Part shown: piece after piece, positions 10,512-20,719 of the stretch
Numbering within the stretch: position 1 is the stretch's first letter
How the letters are laid out: every line of letters begins with the position of its first letter
Origin: Basidiobolus meristosporus CBS 931.73
Lineage: Eukaryota > Basidiobolomycota > Basidiobolomycetes > Basidiobolales > Basidiobolaceae
Assembly (NCBI GenBank): GCA_002104905.1
Contig: MCFE01000031.1
Span: 1 to 64,000 of the forward strand
Reading direction: 5' to 3'
DNA length: 64,000 nucleotides
Program-made: the position numbers and the translations under genes
Notes under the pieces: generated by a model
Databases searched by the model: none
What the model saw: the letters and a program-made list of their open reading frames with translations, nothing else
What the model was told of the DNA's origin: nothing

Positions 10512-11557
10512 ATGAGATTAATCATCCGGGACGATTATAACGCGGTCAGTCAGTACATTGGTGAGTGGCTTTTTCCCAATCAACCGCTTTACTCAGCGAG
10601 AGGCTGAAGATTGTTTCTTTGTAGCTGAGTACGTCCGGAGTCGTATCATCGAGTTCGACCCTAGTGAGGACAAGCCGTTTGTCTTGGGCCTACCCACTGG
10701 AAGTTCTCCGATTGGACTGTACAAGGCTCTTATTCAATTTTACAAGGAAGGCACTCTGTCGTTCAGACACGTGGTGACATTCAACATGGACGAATATGTA
10801 GGCCTGCCAGAGCATCACCCAGAGAGCTACCACTCGTTCATGTGGAAATACTTGTTCAAGCATATCGATATCGATCCAAAGAATGTAAACATGCTGAACG
10901 GTAATGCTGAGGACCTCTTGCAGGAATGTACAGATTACGAAGAGAAAATCAAAGCTTTGGGAGGAATCGAGCTCTTCATTGGTGGTATAGGGCCCGATGG
11001 CCATATCGCCTTCAACGAGCCGGGCTCATCACTAACATCAAGAACTAGGATCAAGACTTTGGCATATGAAACTATCCTAGCAAACGCCAGATTCTTTGGC
11101 GGTGATATTCACAAGGTACCAAAGCTCGCATTGACTGTTGGTGTAGCGTAAGTGTCATCGATTTTCTGCTCAATGAGGCTGGTCATTGATCTTTTTCGGC
11201 ACTTAGCACAGTTATGGATGCCAAGGACATCTGCATCATCATCACGGGCCAGCACAAATCTCTTGCTCTGGCCAAGTGTATCGAAGAGGGGGTAAATCAT
11301 ATGGTATGTTGGGCTAACTCTATCATCACGTTTCATGGTTTTTTTAGTAAAAATGGATTCTGCAGTGGACAGTCTCTGCTATACAGCTTCACCCTAGTGC
11401 CCTGATTGTTTGTGATGAGGACGCAACTAACGAGCTTCACGTCAAGACAGTGAAATACTTCAAAAGTATCGAGCAGGTTCAGGATCAACTCATCGGAAGA
11501 GAGAACCTTGACCTAAAGGGATCTGTCAGAAGATTCAGCCCCAAGCTAATTCGTTGA
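10512..11557 (+). CDS. nagB: Glucosamine-6-phosphate deaminase
   Basis: Four exons (10512-10560, 10625-11147, 11207-11303, 11366-11557) give 286 residues, close to animal and fungal homologues. It converts glucosamine-6-P to fructose-6-P and ammonia. The start MRLIIRDDY matches the family N-terminus; it is joined to AEYVRSRII through a 64-base intron with a good tttctttgtag acceptor. An in-frame reading through that intron from 10558 is misleading. Family motifs: [12 protein letters not shown] (phosphate loop), [35 protein letters not shown] with the catalytic His, and SRTRIKTLA. It follows the deacetylase on the same strand and completes GlcNAc-6-P catabolism. Confidence 0.94.
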
Positions 11558-11566
11558 TGTCAGTTA

Positions 11567-11651
11567 ATGAGCACAATCTATCTGTATCAAAGGCCTTTAT
11601 TAGCCGAGCTGATGAGCACAGTCTCTATCAAAGGCCCTTATTAGCCGAGCT
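11567..11651. repeat. Imperfect tandem repeat 3' of the deaminase
   Basis: Two copies of a 40-50 base unit containing gagcaca...tatcaaaggcc(c/t)ttattagccgagct lie directly after the deaminase stop, between convergent genes. It may overlap the 3' UTR or polyadenylation region. Confidence 0.6.
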
Positions 11652-11704
11652 TCCAATGAATAAACATAATTTGTGTGGGGTCTGTATCAATGTTGGGGGA
11701 GACT

Positions 11705-12860
11705 CTATGATGGTGATGGGTTGAGGTTTTCGGCAAATGGATTTCTGACTCTGGTGTGTGTGAAGTCAACTTCCTGTGACTTCAAGAAATCTACAACACT
11801 CGCAAAGTTCGATTCCTTTGGTTGGTAGTGTCCACTGTGTGGGTTAATTGTCACAAGCCGGCCATGATTGACACAAATCCCTCCAGCCGCTGCTACGCTC
11901 TGGCCAGCCATGATGCTCGAATGCTGAAAATAGCCTTTGACTTTGCGATGGATATAGAGATGATTATCCGGGGATAACACATAGATATATTTGTGCTTGT
12001 TTCGCAGCACCTTCTTTGCCTTACGCGTTTCGGGATCATCGTTTGGATCGTTTTCGGGCAAATATTCATCTTCGTCGACATTGGCGTCTGCTGGCACTGA
12101 ATCCGGTAGGGTATGAACCAGCGTCCCATCGCGAGCATAAGTCAGAAGGTGTGTCGAAGGATCGACACACACCCTGAATGCCTCACGTTCCTCGTACGAA
12201 CAGTACTTGATTTTCTCTCTCATTAAACGCTCTCTTGGCCTCTCTTCCAGGTCAACATTTTTACCATCGCCATAGTCTAGCCAGTAAAAGAAGTTATGGG
12301 TGGTGTTTTTTTGTCGTTGCCAGTATTGGAAATATGGCTGGAAAGGGTGCGTTAGGCTTGTGTGGACTTTTCGGGTCGAAAGTGAAAGGATACCTACCAG
12401 TAAATTAGAGCCATAGCGGTGCTCCAGATCAACACACTCAAGCCAATGTTCTGTAAGTAATAGCAGAGGGTTGCTTTCAACACAAGAGGACCCCTGTTCA
12501 GACTAAGTAATTGAAAAAAAGAAGATAAGATAGCAAGCATTTCTACCTTGCCGAGTTTCGAACTTAAGAAGTGAGCTCGCTGCCAGCGAGCTTTGGCTCT
12601 CTGAGAGGGGGATAACTCCTCTAGATTATCCGTGGTTAGCAACTGGCTCTGCACGAAACCAAGCAGCTCTTTCCATCTTGTAGCATTTAAGGTCATGCCT
12701 TGCAGCTCGCGTCTGGCACTTTATGTCGAACATCTTGCTTTAGAAGGACCTCTTAAAGGGAAAAGCCCATACAAAAGAAAAGGAATTACCGATAACCACG
12801 AAAAGCCTTTTGTATCATCAGAGCACTTTTATCTTCTGTCATCACAGACGCTTCGGCCAT
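11705..12860 (-). CDS. IQM-like calmodulin-binding protein
   Basis: Four exons (12860-12790, 12718-12547, 12493-12398, 12337-11705) give 323 residues with all phases consistent. An IQ motif (IQKAFRGYRARR) is reconstituted across the first intron near residues 20-31. Downstream blocks match the plant IQM family: RWKELLGF, the KLGK segment, HWLECVDLEHRYGSNL, FFYWLDYGDGK, IKYCSYEEREAFRV, the FQHSS.MAG.....AGG segment, and INPHSGHY.P...NF near the C-terminus. IQM proteins bind calmodulin without calcium. What the fungal members do is not established to my knowledge, so a calcium/calmodulin link is inference from the IQ motif. The promoter is shared with the CK2 beta gene. Confidence 0.85.
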
Positions 12861-13473
12861 CTTTGTATAAGGTTCCTGGACACTTTTAGGAAGGAAAACT
12901 CTCGACGGAGTAAACTTGATAAGGTAAGTAGTGTGCTAGTCCTCATTGAGGCTAATGATCATATCAGATTGGATCATGCGCTGAGCAGGTTGGATTTAAA
13001 CCCACTCAACATTAGTCGATGTTAATTTGAAACAGTCACGAAGCACAGATAATCAAAGAAAACGATACTTATAAATCATGATAGTTATCATTTCCAAGAT
13101 AATTCCAGTCAACGTGTTTGTAATTTTGGTTATTAGCTGGCACTCTACGTAGGTCTTGGATAACAGTAACGCTACCCTTTCAAGTCAATATCTGATAAGT
13201 ACGAATATTTTGGATTGGAACCAAATCAACATACGCGCTCAAGATGAACACGAACAGCGAGAGCTCCAAACATTTCCCATCCACCTACGATGAAGAATGT
13301 TATGGTTAGTTGGAATTCACGTTGACTGCTCCACCCCACTTTGAAATAGAGCATAGAAACCGCCCGGTTTGCAATTTCGTCCACAAATCTCTCGAACCTT
13401 CGCAAACCTCTTTCCTCTTCTATGCCGTTATTTTTTTCACTAAGCCCATGTTTTTATCTATCCCTCTTTCAAG

Positions 13474-14637
13474 ATGAAGCACCGATGGACTGTTCTTGTT
13501 AGTTGCCTCGTTGTTATTCCGCTTTTCTTCAGAACTCTAACCCACATTTTTCTATTGGTCCTGAAGCGTCAGACATCAGCCAGGATTCAGAAATTGTGTC
13601 CTGGATCACTTGGTTCTGTTCCCTTTCAGGACACGAATATCTTGTGGAAGTTTCAGAAGATTTTATAGAAGACGATTTCAATTTGACCGGCCTAAGTTCA
13701 ACCGTCCCATGCTATCGCGAGGCGATCGAGATGATTCTAGATATAGAACCAGGTGATTGTTCGTGGCGTTCCCCAAACAGCCATTACTTTATCAACTGAC
13801 AACATCTTCTAGAAAACGACCAACAGGACATCGACATCAGTGTTATCGAGTCTTCCGCAGAGCAACTCTACGGATTAATTCACCAGCGTTATATCTTGAC
13901 CCGACAAGGGCTAGAAAAGATGGTTTGTTGATTCCCCAGCTGATGTTTGTTGTGGTACCGCCTGCTAAAGCAGTCCCCCATCTAGGCTGATAAATATGAG
14001 AGAGGAGAATTTGGATATTGCCCAAGGTACCATTGTAATGCTACTCCTGTGGTGCCATGCGGCCGCGTTGACACACTCGGCACAGAGACTGTGAAGCTGT
14101 ACTGTTTCAATTGCATGGATATCTATTCGCCCCCTAGTTCGAAGTTCCAACACTTAGACGGTAGAGGTGGTTCGTTTCTATGGCAACCAAACATAGTTCT
14201 AACGTCAAGCTTAGGAGCATTTTTCGGGACTACCTTCCCACATATGTTCTTATTGCTACTCTATCCAGACGCATATCGAAGATACACCAATGATACGTAT
14301 GTTCCGAAAATATATGGATTCAAAATCCACGAAACTAGTAAAAACGGCCCCAAGAACCCCTGGCTACGAATCAGGCCCACTCCCAGCGTATCCGGATCTA
14401 GTACGGAGGAAGACGAGGAAGAGGGGGACTTCTGGGACAACTCCGAGAAACCTGTGCCCGAAATGGAGCAAAAGACTTTAACGGAGGACATGGCCAATGT
14501 CGATGGTAAGCAGAGCCACCGAAAAGCTGACCACTTGCGTATATTGATCTTTGCCAATGAATTGTAAAGACCCCGTACCGCCCAGTACAGCGACTGATGT
14601 GGCAGCCCCAGGAAACGACACGCCGGTTCAACTTTGA
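13474..14637 (+). CDS. Casein kinase II regulatory (beta) subunit
   Basis: Exons 13474-13497, 13533-13752, 13813-13922, 13986-14160, 14215-14505 and 14570-14637 give 295 residues. CK2 beta dimers dock two catalytic alpha subunits. Visible features: VSWITWFC, the acidic VSEDFIEDDFNLTGL segment, a four-cysteine zinc site (CPRYHC then CFNC), FFGTTFPHM, and PKIYGFKI. After this conserved core is an extra tail of about 80 residues with an acidic run (STEEDEEEGDF), longer than in animal CK2 beta. The N-terminus is uncertain: an ATG at 13244 with a donor at 13305 could be a non-coding or alternative first exon, because it does not join in frame. Confidence 0.9.
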
Positions 14638-15430
14638 TTATTGGCATGTTCTCAACTGTTCATAACGGCGATTTCTTTCGATGGTTGCCCAGTAAGTTGG
14701 TGGAGCGATTCATGTGAAAACCATAGAGTCTAAGGGGCTTGTTCTATCCTAGTTAGAATGACACTGCTATTTGTAAGAGGGATTAGAGCTTCGAGATTGA
14801 TCGAAATACGTACCATGGACTGTGCGAAGTAAATAAAGTAATGTGTATATTTTCCACAGCATGCCCCCATTGTTTCAACCCTGTTTCTTGGTTGTGCCAT
14901 CATTTGTTTCAACCCTGTATTGTGGTTGTGCCATCATTTGTTTCAACCCTGTACTGTGGTTGTATTAGCGTTTGTTTCAACCCACCCATTGTGGCAATCG
15001 AGTCTCCCCAAAAACGGTTGATAATAGCCAAAGCGCACGAGGGTCTCTTCATCCAGATTGATTGGTTAAATTCCACTAGAAAGTGTCTAACCAGGTGGTG
15101 CTATTAGAGCTATTGAGTGGAAAATCAAAGTGGGACAAGAAGTGGAAAGGATTGTCACCCACAAATATGTATAATCACCTCCAGTTCAACAAGATGCCGC
15201 TGAGCAGGTATACGTAGCATGACAATTTTGCCATAAACACTAAATTCCTGCCTAATTTGGGAATTTCTATCATTTCTTTCCTGTGGGCAGATGGGATGCT
15301 CCATCATCGCTGTATAACCGTTTGATGATATGTGGCCATGTGGGCTCAATGTGAAAGATGGTTTGCTAGCTTCGTTAAAGACAAGCTATAAATACGACCT
15401 GGAGTATGCACACCACACATCCAACACATC
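14638..15430. other. Intergenic region with tandem repeat
   Basis: About 790 bases between CK2 beta and the first transporter. It contains the 34-bp tandem repeat at 14870-15000 and otherwise no supported feature. The last 300 bases are presumably the transporter promoter. Confidence 0.5.
14870..15000. repeat. 34-bp tandem repeat, about four copies
   Basis: Units starting ttgtttcaaccctgt recur at 14870, 14904, 14938 and 14972, an exact 34-base period. The first three are nearly identical and the fourth is partial and diverged. It is intergenic, and the period does not suggest coding. Confidence 0.9.
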
Positions 15431-17208
15431 ATGGCTGAAGAATACTCAAGATTGACAAATGTCCCTGGCCGTTTAGAACAGATGACATGGAGTAGCTGGC
15501 ACACAAAGGTAGACTGTTTGAAATGACTGTCCATATGTATAGATATATATTTTAACCAAATCCCCATCAGGTTACTGCAGTTTTGGGTGCTGGTTGGGCT
15601 CTCGATGCATACGAGATCGGAATTGTCGATGCTGTGCTGAACCTGCTTAAAGAACAATTCAACATTACTAGTCAACAGGCTACATATATCAAGGTTGTCT
15701 GGCTGCTAGGTGCACTGATCGGCGCCATAGGATTTGGTTACGTTTCCGATCGTTATGGGAGAAAGAAAGCGTTTCTACTGACCATCCTAATGTACAGTTT
15801 CTTCACCATAGTCACAGGTATGTCTTGCTTGCCATAAGGTGTTGCTCAGTATTCTGTGATTAACCAACACCCATCTCCTGCAGCCTTTTCCGTCAACTAC
15901 CCAATGTTCTTGGTATTCCGCGGCTTAACTGCCATTGGAGTCGGTGCCGAATACACAGCCGTCAATGCCACAATTGCTGAGTTTATCCCGGCCAAGTACC
16001 GAGGGGGTGTGAATACTCTTGTCATGTCCACCTGGGCTGTTGGTGCCCTCCTTGCTAATGCGATTCAGGTAAGCATCTTGGAAGAGTCATGCTCACCATG
16101 CCCAACCCTCAGCCACATTTGATGCTCCTGCTTTCCCACCCCTACATGGATTCATCATCCTCTCTGGATCACAACCACTGATTTAACCCGGTTTCATACT
16201 TGTAGATTCCATTGATCAAATACCTCAATCCAGACTTGTGTTGGCGCATTGGGATGGGTAGTGGTGCTGTGGCTGCACTCTGTGTATTCTGGTTCCGCAG
16301 GGCCCTTCCTGAGTCTCCACGCTGGTACCTGAGTCAGGGCCGATTTGAGGAAGCGTCCGCCGTGGTCAGCCAGATCGAATCCCTCGCTGGACAGCCTTTG
16401 AAGGACCCGGACAGTGTCGAGAAGATGGTGTACGATGTACCCAAGCACACCAACTTCCTTGGCCACATCTCCACACTCTTCTTAAAGTACCCTGGCCGCA
16501 CTGTGTACGCAATGATCCTCAATGGCTCGCAAGCGTTCGGAGACTACGGAGTTGCTGGCTTCATGTCCCTCGCCATTCTTCCATTGGCAAAGATCCCCAA
16601 TGAGAACATGCCAACCATTCTACCTGCTGGGTAATGTGGCCACCGTGCCCGCTGGCCTCCTGAATTCATGGCTCATGGTGAAGGTGGATCGTAAGAAGCT
16701 TGTTCCTCTCAACTACATATTGGCCATTGTTACTGCTGCATGCCTTCTCCCCGCCGCTAACACAGTAGAAAGAACTGGCTCCATTGTCAGCTTACAGCTA
16801 ACATACTGTGCCTACATGTTTGCGTATACCATGGCCTGGACGACTGCATACCCCACACTGACAGAAGTTTTCCCCACTCACCTTCGTTCAAGTGGTATTG
16901 GTGTGGCCGTTGCTGCCGGGCGCATCGCCGGCGCAATTGCTCCTGTAGTAATGGTAGCAATATTTGAGCAGACAGGTCCTTTCGATCCATCTACCGGAAA
17001 GCACGCCAATGTTGGAGGAGCCATCGGGTTATTGGCAGGATTCTTTGGTCTCGCACTGCTGGCATCAATTCCATGGTACTTCTTCGGTGTGGAAGGTCGT
17101 AATATGACTTTAGAAGGAATCGCACAAGGGGAACAAAAATGTGAAACGCAAGAGCTAGAAGAACAGTCGATCGACAAAAAACTAGATTATTATCATCGCA
17201 GCGCATGA
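15431..17208 (+). CDS. MFS transporter, copy 1 (frameshifted as read)
   Basis: Exons 15431-15508, 15571-15817, 15884-16068 and 16206-17208. It is a 12-helix major facilitator protein: the first helix opens GAGWALDAYE, the loop 2-3 signature is GYVSDRYGRKK, and the loop 6-7 segment is ALPESPRWYLSQGR. The last exon is 1003 bases, one too many. Compared with copy 2, an extra C at 16615-16616 causes a stop at 16632-16634, after which the normal frame resumes to 17208. Allowing for it the protein would be 503 residues. The substrate is unknown; proximity to nagA/nagB suggests an amino sugar or sugar, which is inference. It lies tail-to-tail with copy 2. Confidence 0.85.
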
Positions 17209-17807
17209 GTAAATAAAAGTAAAGTTCTAGAAATATTTGTTTACAATAATTGATTACTACCGTTTGTACCCCAACAACGGTGAAGATCCCTCTATTATAT
17301 ACTAGTATGCCTTTTGCCTACTTGGTCTACTTACTCCTTGTGCGTTGCATAATACACGCTTGTCAGAATGCGTCGGCTAGAACATCAGCTATTGTGGCTG
17401 CGGCAAAGTTGACCTTCGCTATAAGGCAAAGCGTACCTTCTGGATAAAAAGGAATCACACAGCGCAGACTATCTATGAAAGATCAACTCTGCCGATCCTC
17501 ATATATTGAGCTACATCCAACTACATATCACCAATTTACCACTGAGACTTGGACCAGCACACATGATACAAACATCTTTAGAATAACTCTTTCAAAACAG
17601 ATATATACTGGATAGAGTACTCTTCTTCCCGACTACGTGGAATACCTATCCATGTCATAAGAGCTGTAACTCTAACCGGCCATATAACTCAAGAGCGTAA
17701 TACCTAACTTACAGCTTCATCCTTTGAAACGCGGTGAGTTTGATGAAGTTGCCTCAACAAAATTAGATGCAAAAATGTTTATTCAATTAATTAAGTGATG
17801 AAAAATT
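17209..17807. other. Centre of the transporter palindrome
   Basis: This 600-base spacer separates the stop codons of the two convergent transporters. It is not itself palindromic as far as can be seen. It should hold both 3' UTRs and polyadenylation sites. No gene is seen. Confidence 0.6.
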
Positions 17808-19596
17808 CTAGATTTTCTTGGTTACTTTTTCGTTGTCATGGTCGAAGGTCAATTTTTCCATATTTTCTCCAGCTTCTGTCGCAACAGATTGCTTCTTGCG
17901 ATTATCCATCATCCCTTCTAAAGTCATATTACGACCTTCCACACCGAAGAAGTACCATGGAATTGATGCCAGCAGTGCGAGACCAAAGAATCCTGACAAT
18001 AACCCGATGGCTCCTCCAACATTGGCGTGCTTTCCGGTAGACGGATCCAGGGGCCCAGTTTCTTCGAAAATTGAAACCATTAACAATGGTGCGACCGCTC
18101 CCGCAACACGTCCAGCAGCAACGGCCACACCAATACCACTTGAACGAAGGTGGGTGGGGAAAACTTCTGTTAATGCAGGATAGGCAGTTGTCCAGGCCAT
18201 GGTATACGCAAACATGTAGGCACAGTATGTTAGCTGTAAGCTGACAATGGAGCCGGTACTCTCTGCCACATTAGCAGCAGGGAGAAGGCATGCAGCAGTA
18301 ACAATGGCCAATATGTAGTTGAGAGGAACAAGCTTCTTACGATCCACCTTCACCATGAGCCATGAGTTCAGGAGGCCAGCGGGCACGGTGGCCACATTAC
18401 CCAGCAGGTAGAATGTTGGCATGTTCTCATTGGGGATCTTTGCCAATGGAAGAATGGCGAGGGACATGAAGCCAGCAACTCCGTAGTCTCCGAACGCTGC
18501 GAGCCATTGAGGATCATTGCGTACACAGTGCGGCCAGGGTACTTTAAGAAGAGTGTGGAGATGTGGCCAAGGAAGTTGGTGTGCTTGGGTACATCGTACA
18601 CCATCTTCTCGACACTGTCCGGGTCCTTCAAAGGCTGTCCAGCGAGAGATTCGATCTGGCTGACCACGGCGGACGCTTCCTCAAATCGGCCCTGACTCAG
18701 GTACCAGCGTGGAGACTCAGGAAGGGCCCTGCGGAACCAGAATACACAGAGCGCAGCCACAGCACCACTACCCATCCCAATGCGCCAACACAAGTCTGGA
18801 TTGAGGTATTTGATCAATGGAATCTACAAGTATGAAACCGGGTTAAATCAGTGGTTGTGATCCAGAGAGGATGATGAATCCATGTAGGGGTGGGAAAGCA
18901 GGAGCATCAAATGTGGCTGAGGGTTGGGCATGGTGAGCATGACTCTTCCAAGATGCTTACCTGAATCGCATTAGCAAGGAGGGCACCAACAGCCCAGGTG
19001 GACATGACAAGAGTATTCACACCCCCTCGGTACTTGGCCGGGATAAACTCAGCAATTGTGGCATTGACGGCTGTGTATTCGGCACCGACTCCAATGGCAG
19101 TTAAGCCGCGGAATACCAAGAACATTGGGTAGTTGACGGAAAAGGCTGCAGGAGATGGGTGTTGGTTAATCACAGAATACTGAACAACGCCTTATGGCAA
19201 GAAAGGCATACCTGTGACTATGGTGAAGAAACTATACATGATAATTGTCATCAGGAAGGTTTTCTTTCTCCCATAACGATCGGAAACGTAACCAAATCCA
19301 AGAGCACCAATTAGGGCGCCTACTAGCCAGACGGTTTTGATGTAGGTTGCTTGCTGCGATGTTACTTTGAATTGTTCTTTAAGAAGATTTAGAACAGCGG
19401 AGACGATGTTAATTTCATAAGCATCTAGAGCCCAGCCAGCCCCAAGCACAGCGGTAATCTACAAGAAAACTTAGAATCTTCCTATGGAAGGCAATAGAAG
19501 TAAAGTTACCTTTGTATGCCAACGACTCCACTTGAGCTGTTCTATACGGGCAGGGACGTCAGTTAATTGAGCTTCGCCGGATTGCTTATTGTCCAT
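17808..19596 (-). CDS. MFS transporter, copy 2 (frameshifted as read)
   Basis: Exons 19596-19510, 19458-19212, 19145-18961 and 18823-17808, with the same intron positions as copy 1. The protein has the same signatures (GYVSDRYGRKK, PESPRWYLSQGR) and would be 511 residues. The last exon is 1016 bases, one too few: relative to copy 1 an A is missing near 18498-18500, shifting the frame just after the ILNGSQ segment until reading resumes from 18467. The first exon and the last 30 residues differ from copy 1, whereas exon 3, intron 3 and most of exon 4 are essentially identical. Substrate unknown. Confidence 0.85.
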
Positions 19597-20719
19597 CTAG
19601 TATCAGATCTAGGCTATTAGATACTTGGATATGTTGTCAGCTACGAGATATTTATAGTGGATCTCCTCACAAGCTAACGTGCAGATTGTATCAAAGATTG
19701 GCCCGTGTCACCAATTTCACCTTCCCAAGATAAAGTATATAGATTATTGAACCTCTCTTGACCAACCATCACCATAGCTCCAAGTGTGATGCCTTTACCT
19801 TATCCACCTAAAATAACCTTAAATTAGAATATTTTAAGGTTTAGATACCAACAGGTTACGTTGCTTTCCGATTGTGAATTCCATTCGCAAGAATCTTATA
19901 ATTGATAAACTTTATCTTTACCTCGTTCAAGCGGACAATCGTCTCACAAACCATCCTGCACACCTGTACTCGGGAAATATAGGCATTTCCGGTGGGGAAG
20001 AAGGAAAAATTTGGCGGGGCATGATGGTTTGGTGAACGATGAATGGTTAGGCACGAATCGAGGTTTGCAAGTGTAGTGACCAGATATGCCATAATGACTA
20101 GTATCTATCTCGTGCCGAAATAGTTTGTAAGGATTGGTAGTTTACTAAGCCAGTTATTTGGAACTAGGTTGTACGAGTGATCATCAAGTCCAAGCGTGTC
20201 TCTTGGAGAGAATGCAATTCGCCTCTCGAGTGTTAAGGTAACAGTATACCGCGTGCAAATAAGATTCCATCAATCAGCCAGTAGTTTCTTTCCTCCTTGA
20301 CACTCGGTGCCCGATTCTTAAGGATGTGGCAATCGAACGAAAGGAAGACGAGGAAGAGGCGGACTTCCCATTACTTTTGATTTCCATGGATCTATTTGTG
20401 ACGGATCTACATAACCAGTTTACGATCTTCAGGTTGAGAAGCAGATTGAACCCAAACATTTGACTGCCATTTAGAATATTCAAGACGGTTAAGTTGGCGA
20501 TTACAATGTGATTAACTTCCCAATATAGACCAAATAAGCAATTGTGGATAGAGTCATGAGAAACACCTAATTTAGAAAATAATAAATGCAATGAAATCAT
20601 CGTAATTATTGTAATAAACCGGGCGACTAATAGCATCCTATATCATTCTTGAACTCCTCAAGTAAGACCAGCTAACCTTAAGTTAGCGTTAACCCTTCAC
20701 TCAAGTTTAGAACAACGAG
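19597..20719. other. Divergent promoter region, no supported gene
   Basis: About 1.1 kb between transporter copy 2 (minus) and the kinase (plus). A 120-codon minus frame (20274-20636) with hydrophobic stretches and a Ser-rich, basic end is the only notable open frame; no family, splice context or start-site support makes it convincing. The rest is AT-rich promoter sequence. Confidence 0.4.
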
